Positions 35,754 through 45,293 of a DNA stretch of 64,000 nucleotides are shown here, piece after piece; the first letter of the stretch is position 1, and every line of letters starts with the position of its first letter. The position numbers and the translations under genes were made by a program. The stretch lies in contig NZ_CP043428.1 in NCBI RefSeq assembly GCF_008245045.1, forward strand, positions 744,001 to 808,000, given 5' to 3'. This stretch comes from Campylobacter volucris (GTDB taxonomy: Bacteria; Campylobacterota; Campylobacteria; Campylobacterales; Campylobacteraceae). The notes under the pieces are model-generated. The model made no database searches. It was not told where the DNA came from and saw only the letters and a program-made list of their open reading frames with translations.

Positions 35754-36624
35754 TTTTTATTATCTACTTTTACCTATTAAAACAAATTCTGTAGTTTTTA
35801 TACCACCAGGATCTGTTGATAAAATTATAACGCAATTAAGTAAAAATAACTACAAAATGAGTGTTATTGACAAATATACCTTATATTTTCTTGGACACCC
35901 TCAATCTGGCTGGATAGATATTGGTTTAAAACCGCTAAATAAAGCTGAATTTTTACATAAATTAACCATAGCTAAAGCAGCTCTTGAAAGCATTACTTTA
36001 ATACCTGGTGAAACAACTGAAATTTTCTTTGAACAATTAGCCGCTAAATTAAACCTTAATCCAAAAATTTTAATGCAAGAATTTTTAAAACAAAGTCCTT
36101 TTAAAGAAGGTATGCTTTTTCCGGAAACTTATAAAATTCCAAAAGGTATCACAGAAGAACTTTTAATCAATTATCTATTAAGATACTCCACTAATGAATT
36201 TAAAAAAATCTCTTATAAAATTTTTAGAGAATACAATGAAAAAAAATGGCATGAGTTTATTATTATTGCTTCAATCATCCAAAAAGAAGCAGCAAATAAT
36301 GAAGAAATGCCTATAGTTTCATCTGTTATTAGAAATCGCCTAAAAAAAGGAATGAAATTACAAATGGATGGAACGCTAAATTATGGAAAATATTCTCATG
36401 AAAAAATAACCCCACAAAGAATCAGACAAGACAATAGCTCTTACAATACTTATAAATTTAATGGAATTCCAAAAGAAGCTGTGTGTAATGTTTCTCTTGA
36501 TGCTATTAAAGCTGCTATTTTTCCTGCAAAAACAGATTATTTATATTTTGTAAGAGATAAAAAAACCAACAAACATATCTTTTCTACAAATCTTAACGAT
36601 CACAACAAGGCAATAAGAAATTAA
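35671..36624 (+). CDS. mltG: Endolytic murein transglycosylase MltG
   Basis: MltG cuts nascent glycan strands at the inner membrane. The 317-residue protein has one membrane segment near the N-terminus (about 14-36), LysM-like part, then the YceG catalytic part: PGETTEIFFEQLA, FPETYKIPKG and ASIIQKEAANNEEMPIVSSV with the catalytic Glu. QMDGTLNYG follows, then FNGIPKEAVCNVSLDAIKAA. The ATG at 35671 or the one three codons later is the likely start; no strong ribosome site decides. The 5' end overlaps the divergent AsmA-like gene by up to 83 bases, and the stop abuts that of ftsK with no spacer. Confidence 0.92.
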   Translation: MKSMTGKAKNLRIFLISCDLILIFLFSIFYYLLLPIKTNSVVFIPPGSVDKIITQLSKNNYKMSVIDKYTLYFLGHPQSGWIDIGLKPLNKAEFLHKLTIAKAALESITLIPGETTEIFFEQLAAKLNLNPKILMQEFLKQSPFKEGMLFPETYKIPKGITEELLINYLLRYSTNEFKKISYKIFREYNEKKWHEFIIIASIIQKEAANNEEMPIVSSVIRNRLKKGMKLQMDGTLNYGKYSHEKITPQRIRQDNSSYNTYKFNGIPKEAVCNVSLDAIKAAIFPAKTDYLYFVRDKKTNKHIFSTNLNDHNKAIRN

Positions 36625-39384
36625 TTACAAAATTTCTCTTTGCCCTTTGGCATCAGGTTCGCTCAAAACTCCCATTTGGGTTAATTGCTCTATGATATTT
36701 GCTGCACGGTTATAGCCAATTTTCAAGCGTCTTTGTATATAAGAAATACTTGTTTTTCTATCTTCTAAAACTATAGCTTTAGCTTCTTCATACAACTCAT
36801 CTAAATCACCATCATCAAAATCATTTTTTCTAAAATTTAAATCAGAATTATCATCTTTTAAAAAGCTCTCATCGTATTCTACAACCTGTTGTGCTTTTAA
36901 AAATTCCACTATATTTTCTATTTCATTTTCACTTGCAAATGGAGCATGTAAACGTACTAATGAACTCATACCAGGAGGAGTAAATAAACAATCTCCTCTT
37001 CCTAATAAACTCTCAGCCCCCATAGCATCTAAAATCACTTTAGAATCAATTTTTTGCCCTACTTTGTAAGAAATCCTACTTGGCAAATTCGCTTTTACAA
37101 CCCCTGTTACAACATCCACAGATGGTCTTTGTGTAGCGACAATTAAATGTATCCCACTTGCTCTTGCCATTTGAGCTAAGCGACCTATATAAAATTCCAC
37201 ATCTTTTCCGGCAGTCATCATCAAATCAGCCAATTCATCGATAATCACAACTATAAAAGGTAAAATTTCTCCACCTTGTTCTTTGATTTTTTCATTATAA
37301 TTTTCTATATTTTTAGTTTTTGCTTCGGCCATCAAGCGATATCTTCTTTCCATTTCTGCTACCATATTTGATAAAGCATTTACAGCCTTTTTAGGATCAG
37401 TAATAACTGGAGTTAGTAAATGAGGTATATCATTATATATACTAAATTCAAGCATTTTTGGGTCTATCATCATTAATCTTAGTGTTTTTGGTGAATTTCT
37501 ATAAAGCAAAGATAAAAGCATAGAATTTATACCCACACTTTTACCACTTCCTGTGGTTCCTGCTATTAAAAGATGAGGAAGTTTTTTAAGATCGGTTACA
37601 AAAGGATCACCAACTATATCCTTACCTAAAGCTATGGTTAATGGCGAACTTGAATTTTTAAACACCTCACTTTCTAAAATTTCTCTTAGATAAATTGTGT
37701 CGATTTTTTCATTTGGAACTTCTATACCTACTACATCTTTTCCAGGAATTGGAGCTTGAATTCTTATAGTTTGAGCTTTTAAAGCCATAGCTAAATCATC
37801 TTGTAAAGATAAAATCTTACTTACCTTTACATCAGCTGCTGGTCTAAATTCAAATGTAGTTACCACAGGCCCTGTATAGGTTCTAACTACATCTCCACCA
37901 ATTTTAAAGCGTCTTAATTTTTCCAATAAATCATATATTTTTCTATCAATTTCTTCTTCGTTGATTTCATTTTTACCTTCTTTTGGCATAGATAAAAAAT
38001 CCAATGGTGGCAAAACAAAGTCTTTTGGTTTTTCAAAATCACCAAATTCAAGCTCTTTAAGCAAGGCTTTATTTTCACTAATTTCATCTGTGATAGAATG
38101 ATGGTATTGATTTTCTTGTGGTGTTTGAGTGATTTCTTCGATGATAAATTCTTTTTGCTCAAATATTTTTTCTTCTACCATAAAAGAAGTATCTTCATTT
38201 TTTTTAGCTCTTAGCTCATTAATACTTACAGGTTTTACAAAAGCTTCTTCATTAAAATCAAGTTCTTTAACTTCATCTTGTGGTAAAAAATCCTCATCTT
38301 TTAATTCTTTTGCTAAATTCGCCCCTAAAAAGCTAGTTTTATCTTGAAATTTTTTAAATTCAGCTTCTTTTTGAGCTTCGATAGCATTTAATTCTTCGAT
38401 TTTTTTAAAATCTTCGTTTAACTCTTCTAAAATTTTTTCTTTTTGTAAAGCCTTATACTCTTCAAGTAACCTAGCCTTTTTAAGCATTTCTTCTCTTTGT
38501 TTTAATTCTTTAGCAAAAAAAGAATCTTCTTGAATTTCTTTATCATCATCTACATCTATATTGCGTCTTTTATAACTTGGTTCATCTAAATTTTTGCTTT
38601 TTAAAGTTTGAGTGTATATATCTTCGCTGTTATTTTTGTATTTTGATAAATATTCTTCAGGCGTCACTTCATCTTCCTTTGTATTTATTTTACTCGCTTT
38701 TTGTGCAAAATTTGCAACTGGTTCTGAAAGTTCATGGATAAAACTAGCTCCTAGTTTTTTCTCATCTTCATTGATGATTATTTCTTCTAAATTTTGATTT
38801 TTTAGCTCTTCTAAAGTAAATTTTTTCTCTTCAACTAATTCTTCTTTTTCTTCTTTAATTTCTTCTTGGTGTTTATTTTCTTTTATCAAAAGCTCTTGTT
38901 TGAGCTTTTCTTGTTCTTCTTTGGTTTCACTTTGATATTTATCTCCACCAAAAAAACCAAAAATTTTATTTTTAATCAAAGTTTCAAGTTTGATGTAAAA
39001 ATCAAAATCTATTTCTATTTTAAAAAATTCTTTCATAAAATTTGGAAAAGTGATGCTAAAAGCAAAAGCTATAAGCAATATAATTAAAATAGAGCTCCCA
39101 ACTTGCCCAAAAAGTCCATTTAATATCAAAAACATTGCAGAAGCTATATAGCCTTTATCTTCTAAAAACATTGCGCTAAAAATCAATGCTGATAAAACAC
39201 AACAAACAAGTGCTACTATGTATCTTCTTTCTACAAAATCAAATTTATAATCATTCTTATATAATAAATAATTAAACCAAAAAAATGCAAAAGGATAAAC
39301 TTTTGTTAAAGATCCAAATAAAGCATAACTTAGCTCAGCCAAAGAATACCCTATAATGCTCACTAAAGAACGCTCAGGAATCAA
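36625..39384 (-). CDS. ftsK: DNA translocase FtsK
   Basis: A 919-residue septal DNA pump. Four membrane helices fill the first 130 residues. A highly charged Glu/Lys-rich linker runs from about 150 to 480, with coiled-coil character. The motor follows, with Walker A (AGTTGSGKSVGIN) and Walker B region (IVVIIDELADLMM). The C-terminal winged-helix gamma domain (ISYIQRRLKIGYNRAANIIEQLTQMGV) reads KOPS/dif-proximal sites. It moves the terminus region during division. It lies between mltG (convergent) and flgL, as C. jejuni ftsK (Cj0886c) lies beside flgL (recalled). Confidence 0.96.
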   Translation of the reverse strand: MIPERSLVSIIGYSLAELSYALFGSLTKVYPFAFFWFNYLLYKNDYKFDFVERRYIVALVCCVLSALIFSAMFLEDKGYIASAMFLILNGLFGQVGSSILIILLIAFAFSITFPNFMKEFFKIEIDFDFYIKLETLIKNKIFGFFGGDKYQSETKEEQEKLKQELLIKENKHQEEIKEEKEELVEEKKFTLEELKNQNLEEIIINEDEKKLGASFIHELSEPVANFAQKASKINTKEDEVTPEEYLSKYKNNSEDIYTQTLKSKNLDEPSYKRRNIDVDDDKEIQEDSFFAKELKQREEMLKKARLLEEYKALQKEKILEELNEDFKKIEELNAIEAQKEAEFKKFQDKTSFLGANLAKELKDEDFLPQDEVKELDFNEEAFVKPVSINELRAKKNEDTSFMVEEKIFEQKEFIIEEITQTPQENQYHHSITDEISENKALLKELEFGDFEKPKDFVLPPLDFLSMPKEGKNEINEEEIDRKIYDLLEKLRRFKIGGDVVRTYTGPVVTTFEFRPAADVKVSKILSLQDDLAMALKAQTIRIQAPIPGKDVVGIEVPNEKIDTIYLREILESEVFKNSSSPLTIALGKDIVGDPFVTDLKKLPHLLIAGTTGSGKSVGINSMLLSLLYRNSPKTLRLMMIDPKMLEFSIYNDIPHLLTPVITDPKKAVNALSNMVAEMERRYRLMAEAKTKNIENYNEKIKEQGGEILPFIVVIIDELADLMMTAGKDVEFYIGRLAQMARASGIHLIVATQRPSVDVVTGVVKANLPSRISYKVGQKIDSKVILDAMGAESLLGRGDCLFTPPGMSSLVRLHAPFASENEIENIVEFLKAQQVVEYDESFLKDDNSDLNFRKNDFDDGDLDELYEEAKAIVLEDRKTSISYIQRRLKIGYNRAANIIEQLTQMGVLSEPDAKGQREIL

Positions 39385-39487
39385 AGCACTAAGACAAAAA
39401 TAAAAAATTATGAGATTAAAAATGACAAAAATAGCTTCTTTTTTTATAATATATCCTTTATAAAGAAAAAAGCTATTATATCAAAAA

Positions 39488-41725
39488 TTACATGTAGTTT
39501 AACAAACTCATTTGAGAAATTTTAGAAGTTGCTGAAAGCATTGCTTGATATGAAACCATAGTTTGCATAAATTGCATATAAGTTTGCCCATAATCAGCAT
39601 CTGTAACAGTGCTTTTAATACTAGAAACATTTAAATTTAAAAATGTCATTCTTTTGTTAGTTTCTTCTATAGAATTAGTATAAGCACCTATTGTAGTTTG
39701 AAGTTTTCTTACATGATCTTGCAAATGATCAATTCTTTCTAAGGCACCTTGCAAGCCTGTATTTCTAGGATCACTTCCTTCAGAATCAGCTCTCATATTT
39801 CCACTTAATACTGCATCTATCATTTGATCTAAATCTTTGATTAAATCCACATTTGGTTCATCTATAGTCAAAGAATTATTTGCACTAAATACAAAATTTG
39901 ATCCCGTTGTAACCTCTCCTGGTCTTGGAAAACCTGCATTTGAATTAGCATCTTTTATAGTTAAACCGATATTTGTATTGGTAGAGAATTTATCAGTGAT
40001 ACTAATACGACCTTTATAGTCCATATTTACTTCTACAGAATCTTTAGAATTAGAAATATTTTGTTGTATAGTTTGAAAATCGTCATTATTAATAGTTCCA
40101 TTAGCATTCGGATTTATATCAGCAGTAGGAACATTACCACTAGCAAACATACCTATAATATCATTTAATTGACCATAGGTAATATCCTCAGGCCTTGTTT
40201 GCACCCCACTTGCGGTTCCAGTTGCTTCATTGTATTGAGAATGAGTTATAGGGAAATCTATAGTTTGACCAGGATTGTTTGGATCTGGATAACTCACCAT
40301 AGAATTTTCTAAATCAATAGTCACATTATAAGTTTGACCATTTTTAGAAGTAATTTCCATTTGCAGACTTTGTCCTGCCATACTTCCATTTGAATTTGCT
40401 ATTACTTCACTAAGTTTAGTGCTTTCTGTAGCATACTCACTAGTGCCTTTTATCATTTGTGAAACATTTCCAGTTACAGTATTACCATCTTTTTCAAAAG
40501 CTACATCATAATCAGCACCATTGGTTTTATTACCATTGATATTACTTTTAATGAAATCTGTCTTATAAATATCTACTGTAAAATCTTGTCCATTTACTTG
40601 TATAGTTACAGGACTTCTAGTATTATTTAAATTTCCATTATGAGCTGCTTCCATGATACGATTAGTTACCTCATTCATATCAATGCCTTCTTCTTTTGCT
40701 GCAGCAGCTATTTCCTTGATTTGTTCTTCGTCTCTCATTTGTGGAGTCATAGCAACAGCATGAAAATCCAAAGAACTATTACCATCTTTTAAATTTTTTA
40801 TTTCAATCTGCCCACTATCATTCATAGTAACTTCTACTACTTTATTACCCTCAGTATTACCATATAATTTACCTATATTTTCTAATACATCTCCTATTTT
40901 ATCATCAGGGCCAACATTTAGGGTTGCTTTAAAACTCGTTCCATCTGGTCTTACACCTTGGATATACATCGCAGTTGATGGAAAAGGAAGTTTATCGTCA
41001 TAACCATCGTCAAAATTTTTATTCGGATCAAGTTTGCCATTTTGAACATAGTTTTGCCCTATAAGATGTGAAAATTTAGATTCTTCTGTTAAAGGTTTTC
41101 TTAATTCTGGGTTATTTTTAGGATCATAACGATTATCCACAAAAGAAACATTGGTAGATATAACCTTATTTTCATTAGTATCAGGTTTAAAAAACAAATC
41201 CCAGCCAGGCACATTATAAGGTATTTGAGTTCCTGAACCACTCACAACAAAGATGTTGTCTTTATTTCCTGTATAATTGCCATATTTATCAAAAGGTTTT
41301 ACCCCTGTGTTTGAACCTGCAAATAGATATTGTCCATTTATACTAGTATTAGCGATATTTACTATAGATTCTTTTATGAGTTTTAATTCTTTAGCTATAG
41401 CTTCTCTTGATGTTTGAGAATTTCCATCACTAGCTGCCTTTGTCAAAAGAACTTTAAATTTTTCCAAAAGCTCGGTGATATTTTTTAAAGCTGTATCAGT
41501 ATTTTTAGCCATTTCTTGTGCAGATTGTGTTCCTTGCATGATTTGATTAATATTTGCTATTTCATACTCTAATCTTGAACCATTTATATAAATGTTTGCA
41601 TTTTCAAAAGAATGCTGTATAAGTTGCCTAGTTTGCAATTGAAGATTATATTTATTTAGTAGAGACTGCCCATCCGTGTAGCTTTGTATAGAAGTGTAAA
41701 AGGTGTATTGATTACTAATTCTCAT
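39488..41725 (-). CDS. flgL: Flagellar hook-associated protein FlgL
   Basis: The hook-filament junction protein HAP3, 745 aa, of the long Campylobacter type (other bacteria have about 320 aa; the extra is a variable middle region of roughly 200-600). The N-terminus (MRISNQYTFYTSIQSYTDGQ) and C-terminus (YMQFMQTMVSYQAMLSATSKISQMSLLNYM in two halves) form the D0/D1 helical bundle of flagellin-like proteins. The middle is Asn/Asp/Thr-rich and may be surface-exposed. A sigma54 promoter precedes it (41758-41775). Confidence 0.92.
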   Translation of the reverse strand: MRISNQYTFYTSIQSYTDGQSLLNKYNLQLQTRQLIQHSFENANIYINGSRLEYEIANINQIMQGTQSAQEMAKNTDTALKNITELLEKFKVLLTKAASDGNSQTSREAIAKELKLIKESIVNIANTSINGQYLFAGSNTGVKPFDKYGNYTGNKDNIFVVSGSGTQIPYNVPGWDLFFKPDTNENKVISTNVSFVDNRYDPKNNPELRKPLTEESKFSHLIGQNYVQNGKLDPNKNFDDGYDDKLPFPSTAMYIQGVRPDGTSFKATLNVGPDDKIGDVLENIGKLYGNTEGNKVVEVTMNDSGQIEIKNLKDGNSSLDFHAVAMTPQMRDEEQIKEIAAAAKEEGIDMNEVTNRIMEAAHNGNLNNTRSPVTIQVNGQDFTVDIYKTDFIKSNINGNKTNGADYDVAFEKDGNTVTGNVSQMIKGTSEYATESTKLSEVIANSNGSMAGQSLQMEITSKNGQTYNVTIDLENSMVSYPDPNNPGQTIDFPITHSQYNEATGTASGVQTRPEDITYGQLNDIIGMFASGNVPTADINPNANGTINNDDFQTIQQNISNSKDSVEVNMDYKGRISITDKFSTNTNIGLTIKDANSNAGFPRPGEVTTGSNFVFSANNSLTIDEPNVDLIKDLDQMIDAVLSGNMRADSEGSDPRNTGLQGALERIDHLQDHVRKLQTTIGAYTNSIEETNKRMTFLNLNVSSIKSTVTDADYGQTYMQFMQTMVSYQAMLSATSKISQMSLLNYM

Positions 41726-41757
41726 TTCTTGCTCCGCAAATAATTTTTAAATTTTAT

Positions 41758-41775
41758 AAGCAAAAAAAGTTCCAA
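41758..41775 (-). promoter_or_regulatory. Sigma54 promoter of flgL
   Basis: On the minus strand: TTGGAAC, five T, TTGCTT. GG and GC are exactly ten bases apart, as sigma54 requires, and the GGAA-N6-TTGCTT form is the Campylobacter flagellar class 2 type. It ends about 33 bases before the flgL ATG. Confidence 0.8.
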
Positions 41776-41862
41776 AATAAAATTTTTCTTAATAATTACA
41801 AAGATAAAATTTAATATTTATGTTATTTTAAAAAATATATATTATAATACATTTTTTCAAAA

Positions 41863-41949
41863 GCCCAAGTGGTGAAACTGGTAGACGCGCCAGACTCAAA
41901 ATCTGGTAAGGGCAACCTTGTGTCGGTTCGAGTCCGACCTTGGGCACCA
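41863..41949 (+). tRNA. tRNA-Leu (anticodon CAA)
   Basis: An 87-base type II tRNA with a long variable arm. The acceptor arms GCCCAAG / CTTGGGC pair perfectly, the D-arm has TGGTGAAACTGGTAGA, the anticodon loop is CTCAAAA (anticodon CAA, reading UUG), the T-arm has GGTTCGAGTCC, and CCA is encoded. A TATAAT at 41843-41848 is its promoter. The 3' end is the apparent attachment site of the prophage that begins at 41950. Confidence 0.97.
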
Positions 41950-42075
41950 TTTGTTTTTTACTCTCACATAATATTTTCTGATATGTTATCTCAAAAGGAC
42001 TACAAATAAGTGCTTATATAAGCATTCTTTTTTATTCTAATTTATTATTTTTTGTGTTAAAATATTGCAAAAAAA

Positions 42076-42116
42076 GTGGGTTACTTTTAAAAAAGTGGGT
42101 TACTAAATGGGTTACT
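42076..42116 (+). repeat. Three direct repeats before the integrase
   Basis: GTGGGTTACT at 42076-42085 and 42095-42104, and TGGGTTACT at 42108-42116, 26 bases before the int ATG. Their place between attL and int fits arm-type binding sites of the integrase or iterons controlling int. Confidence 0.6.
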
Positions 42117-42141
42117 TTTTATAATAATATAAAGAATAAAA

Positions 42142-43320
42142 ATGACAAAAATTAATAAACTTACAGATAGTTTCTTAAAAAGCGTAAAATGCGATAATGG
42201 TAAAAAATTTATAAAGTTTAGCGATCCTAGCGTAAAAGGATTATATGTTTTTGTTTACCCTAGTGGCAAAAAGTTATTTAAAATAAGACAAGCCAATGAT
42301 ACTTATATAACACTTGGAGAGTATCCTTTACTTTCCTTAGCAGAACTTAGAGAAATGGCTATAAATTCACATAAACTAAAAGCAAAGGGTCAAAGCATAA
42401 GTAACGCAAAAAGATTAAAATTTGGCGTATTATATGATGAAGTGTTAGAAAATGCAAGAAAGAGTAATTTAGCAGTAAAAACGATCCAAAGAGGATTAAG
42501 CTATAAAGAAGGTATTTTTAAATCTTTAGAATATAAAAATATTAATGATATAAAAAGAGTAGATATTGTTAATATTCTAAAGACTATAGAGCATAAAAGT
42601 GCTACACTTCAAAAAGCAAAGATATGGATAAATAAAGTATTTGAATATGCTTTGCAACTTGAGATCATAGAAAACAATCCCGTAGCTTCCATCAAGAATA
42701 ATATTGTTTTTAAAAAACCAAATCAGGTTATACATCAACCTACCCTATTAGATGAATCTGATATTAAAGAATATATAAATATCCTAATTCACTCAGATAT
42801 CAAACAAAGTCATAAAAATTTAATGCTTTTTGTGTTATTAACAGCCCAAAGACCTGGCAATGTTATAAAAGCTACTTGGGATGAGATAGACTTTAAAAAT
42901 GAAATTTGGACTATATCAGCTCAAAAAATGAAAATGCGTAAAGAGCATAATATAGCATTAAGCAAACAAGCCATAAGTATATTAAAAAATCAATATGCAA
43001 TTAAAGTTAATGATTATATTTTTGCTGGCACTTCTAAAAAAGGATGTAATAGTGAAAACATCACATGCAATACCAACAAACGCTTAGGATATAAAGGAAT
43101 TCAAAGCGCACATGGATTTCGTGCTATGTTTAGAAGCATTGCAAATGAAAAGCAATTAGAACATGGAGTAAGTATGGATATAGCAGAGCAATGCTTGGCT
43201 CATGAGCAAAAAAATGCAATATTAAAAGCCTATAACAGAAGTAAAAATATAGAATTAAAAAGAAGATTAATGCAGTGGTGGGGAGATTATATAGAAAAAC
43301 TTGCAGGAAAGCTTAGCTAA
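42142..43320 (+). CDS. int: Tyrosine integrase (P4/DUF4102 type)
   Basis: A 392-residue tyrosine recombinase that inserts the prophage at tRNA-Leu. The N-terminal DUF4102 arm-binding domain (DPSVKGLYVFVYPSGKK, LGEYPLLSLAELRE) is followed by a SAM-like core-binding domain and the catalytic domain. Active residues: Arg in TAQRPGNV, Lys in MKMRKEHN, His-x-x-Arg in AHGFRAMFRS, His in CLAHEQK and Tyr in KAYNRSKN. Full length and intact. The gene ends 8 bases inside the convergent small HTH gene. Confidence 0.96.
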   Translation: MTKINKLTDSFLKSVKCDNGKKFIKFSDPSVKGLYVFVYPSGKKLFKIRQANDTYITLGEYPLLSLAELREMAINSHKLKAKGQSISNAKRLKFGVLYDEVLENARKSNLAVKTIQRGLSYKEGIFKSLEYKNINDIKRVDIVNILKTIEHKSATLQKAKIWINKVFEYALQLEIIENNPVASIKNNIVFKKPNQVIHQPTLLDESDIKEYINILIHSDIKQSHKNLMLFVLLTAQRPGNVIKATWDEIDFKNEIWTISAQKMKMRKEHNIALSKQAISILKNQYAIKVNDYIFAGTSKKGCNSENITCNTNKRLGYKGIQSAHGFRAMFRSIANEKQLEHGVSMDIAEQCLAHEQKNAILKAYNRSKNIELKRRLMQWWGDYIEKLAGKLS

Positions 43321-43513
43321 CCTTGCAAGATTTTATCCAATCATCAATTTCTTTCTTTTCATACATTAAAACCTTTCCTACTTTAACGCCTTTTGGAAAG
43401 TTATAAATGGCTTGATTTTTTCTCATTCTCATTTTTCTCACTCTATCAACTTTAAAACCTAAATATTCGGCAACCTCTTTAGTGCTTAGCAATTTCATAT
43501 TAATCTCTTTCAA
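43313..43513 (-). CDS. Excisionase/AlpA-like DNA-binding protein
   Basis: A 66-residue MerR-like helix-turn-helix of the excisionase family: LLSTKEVAEYLGFKVDRVRKM, then a basic wing and YEKKEIDDWI, the usual ending. It overlaps the 3' end of the convergent integrase by 8 bases and the upstream gene by 14. It likely acts as excisionase or as a regulator of int. It ends the early minus-strand gene series. Confidence 0.82.
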   Translation of the reverse strand: MKEINMKLLSTKEVAEYLGFKVDRVRKMRMRKNQAIYNFPKGVKVGKVLMYEKKEIDDWIKSCKVS

Positions 43514-43856
43514 TATTTGTTTCTAAATTTAATGATTTTATAATAGCTCTTTGTTCTTCATAACTTAAAGAATGAGATATTAAAACTTTAATATTTTCAA
43601 ATTCAAAGTGATTATAAGAAACCCTTGTATCTATAATCTTTATGCATATTTTTTTAAGCTCTATATCAAGCCAAGCTTCTATCTTCCAATAATATTCTAT
43701 TTCTTTTTCTAAAGAGTTGTTTCCATAAGAAAAAGATAAATCGTTTCGTATAGAAAGAAACTCTTTAAGCATTATCATTAATTGATTTTTTGTTTCTTCT
43801 AAATGTTCTTCTATCAATTTTCTTTGTTTTAAAAATTCTTTCATCATTTGTAGCAT
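43500..43856 (-). CDS. Hypothetical phage protein (118 aa)
   Basis: No family recognised. It starts with a charged coiled-coil-like helix (MLQMMKEFLKQRKLIEEHL) and is largely helical, without membrane segments or Cys. A ribosome site AAAGGAG precedes the ATG. It overlaps the excisionase-like gene by 14 bases, so the two are translated together. Confidence 0.6.
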   Translation of the reverse strand: MLQMMKEFLKQRKLIEEHLEETKNQLMIMLKEFLSIRNDLSFSYGNNSLEKEIEYYWKIEAWLDIELKKICIKIIDTRVSYNHFEFENIKVLISHSLSYEEQRAIIKSLNLETNIERD

Positions 43857-43974
43857 TTTGTCTCCTTTATATTTAATCTTTTATTGAATTTATCTCTTAA
43901 AATCTGATAATTATAATTTATCAAACCATCAAGTCTTCGTTTTGTTTCACCTATAATATTTTGTTATTTTCTAA

Positions 43975-44730
43975 TCATGCAAATAAACTTCTTTCTATTT
44001 GTTTAAACATGATTTCATTAGCACTTTTAAAAAAATCTTTTTTAATTTCAAATCCATAAGCCTTGCGGTTAAGATTTGTAGCAGCAACCAATGTGCTTCC
44101 ACTACCAGCACACGGATCTATAACAACATCACCAGTATCAGTAAAAATGCTAATTAATCTTTCTAAAAGTTTTATAGGCTTTTGAGTAGGATGTATTTTG
44201 TTAATATCCTTATCTTTTGTCCATTCAAAGCAATTCATAATCATTTTTCCATCATTATTAAATTTTGGAAGTTTTTCCCTATAAAAAAGTAATGCGTATT
44301 CACAATTGCCTACTATTTTCATATTTGCCTTTAAAACTTGAGAAGAGCTTTGTTTTCTAAAAACTAAATTTATATAATGTTTAAATCCATACTTTTTTGC
44401 TACATTTATTAACATAAATTGTTGCTCAAAAGAACAAAAAACTATCATACAAGGTGCTTTACCGCATTCTTTTGGTTCTTTTATTAACAAGTGGCTACAA
44501 AAATGCATAAATTCATTAACATTAAAATTATGATCTGTATCGAAAAAAGATTTATTTGCTTTTTTACTCTCTCCATTTTTATTATCACCATCTATATACC
44601 ACTCAGGACTGCTTGCATAAGCATTATTTCCAAGATTATATGGAATATCAGCTATAACAAGTTGTGCTTTTGGTATGTTGTATCTTTTATAGTTTTGAAA
44701 GTGGTCGTTAAACAATTTAGGTGTATACAT
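43975..44730 (-). CDS. DNA methyltransferase (N6-adenine/N4-cytosine, beta class order)
   Basis: A 251-residue MTase. The catalytic motif IV comes first, in the form ADIPYN (a variant of [DNS]PP[YF]) at about residue 27. The target region follows and the SAM-binding motif I DPCAGSGSTLVAA is near the end (about 208), typical of beta-class phage MTases such as those that include THPTQKP-like elements (IHPTQKPIKLLERLI here). It has no cognate endonuclease beside it, so it is probably an orphan that protects phage DNA or sets its methylation pattern. A 118-base gap follows it, before the 118-aa gene. Confidence 0.88.
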   Translation of the reverse strand: MYTPKLFNDHFQNYKRYNIPKAQLVIADIPYNLGNNAYASSPEWYIDGDNKNGESKKANKSFFDTDHNFNVNEFMHFCSHLLIKEPKECGKAPCMIVFCSFEQQFMLINVAKKYGFKHYINLVFRKQSSSQVLKANMKIVGNCEYALLFYREKLPKFNNDGKMIMNCFEWTKDKDINKIHPTQKPIKLLERLISIFTDTGDVVIDPCAGSGSTLVAATNLNRKAYGFEIKKDFFKSANEIMFKQIERSLFA

Positions 44731-44731
44731 T

Positions 44732-44935
44732 TCATCTCTCTTTACTTTCTTGATTAAAAAGATTAGGTTCTTTCATTTGCTCAAGCTCTCTTATAGCTGT
44801 TTTTAAATTTTCCTTATATTCTTTAATAGTTGAATTTAAAGAACTTCTTTCATGCTCTGCATGTTCTATAGCTTTATATAAAGATATAATCTTTATAGAT
44901 AAATCCATTAGTGCATTATTATCTGAATTTTCCAT
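44732..44935 (-). CDS. Small coiled-coil phage protein (67 aa)
   Basis: A 67-residue, strongly helical, charged protein (AIEHAEHERSSLNSTIKEYKENL). No family recognised. It ends one base before the start of the methyltransferase gene and overlaps the upstream gene by 17 bases, so it belongs to the early operon. Confidence 0.55.
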   Translation of the reverse strand: MENSDNNALMDLSIKIISLYKAIEHAEHERSSLNSTIKEYKENLKTAIRELEQMKEPNLFNQESKER

Positions 44936-45293
44936 CTTTGCTCCTTTTTATAATAGCTTCTAGCATATCCAATCCCCTTTGAAGTGTTTGTATTTGTTCT
45001 GTAGTTCTTGATTTAAGTTCTTTGGTGTTTTTAGAGCAAATATCATAAAACACAAAATCAATTCGTTTGTAAAACTCAATTTTTTTCTTATATTCACATC
45101 TTAAGTCATTTTTGATGCTTTCTTTGTTTTTTTCAAATAGATCTATGGCAAATGGATTATCAAAATAAAAACATAATTGCCTATCTTTTCCAGTATTTAT
45201 TATTCTTGCTTCTTTTAAGCTATATTTTAAATCACTTTTTAAACAAATACGAGCTAATTCATTTGCTTGGATTATATGTGTAACAATACTCAT
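44919..45293 (-). CDS. Hypothetical phage protein (124 aa)
   Basis: The start is set at the ATG at 45293 (MSIVTHIIQANELARIC), because it forms an ATGA overlap with the stop of the upstream gene at 45290; a longer frame from 45335 runs inside that gene. The protein is mixed alpha/beta with a helical C-terminus (EQIQTLQRGLDMLEAIIK). No family recognised. Confidence 0.6.
   Translation of the reverse strand: MSIVTHIIQANELARICLKSDLKYSLKEARIINTGKDRQLCFYFDNPFAIDLFEKNKESIKNDLRCEYKKKIEFYKRIDFVFYDICSKNTKELKSRTTEQIQTLQRGLDMLEAIIKRSKDGKFR

Noticed and set aside
43975-44730. A restriction-modification system with the amino-methyltransferase
   Set aside because: No nuclease gene is adjacent; the only nuclease-like genes are 5 kb away on the other strand under different promoters.
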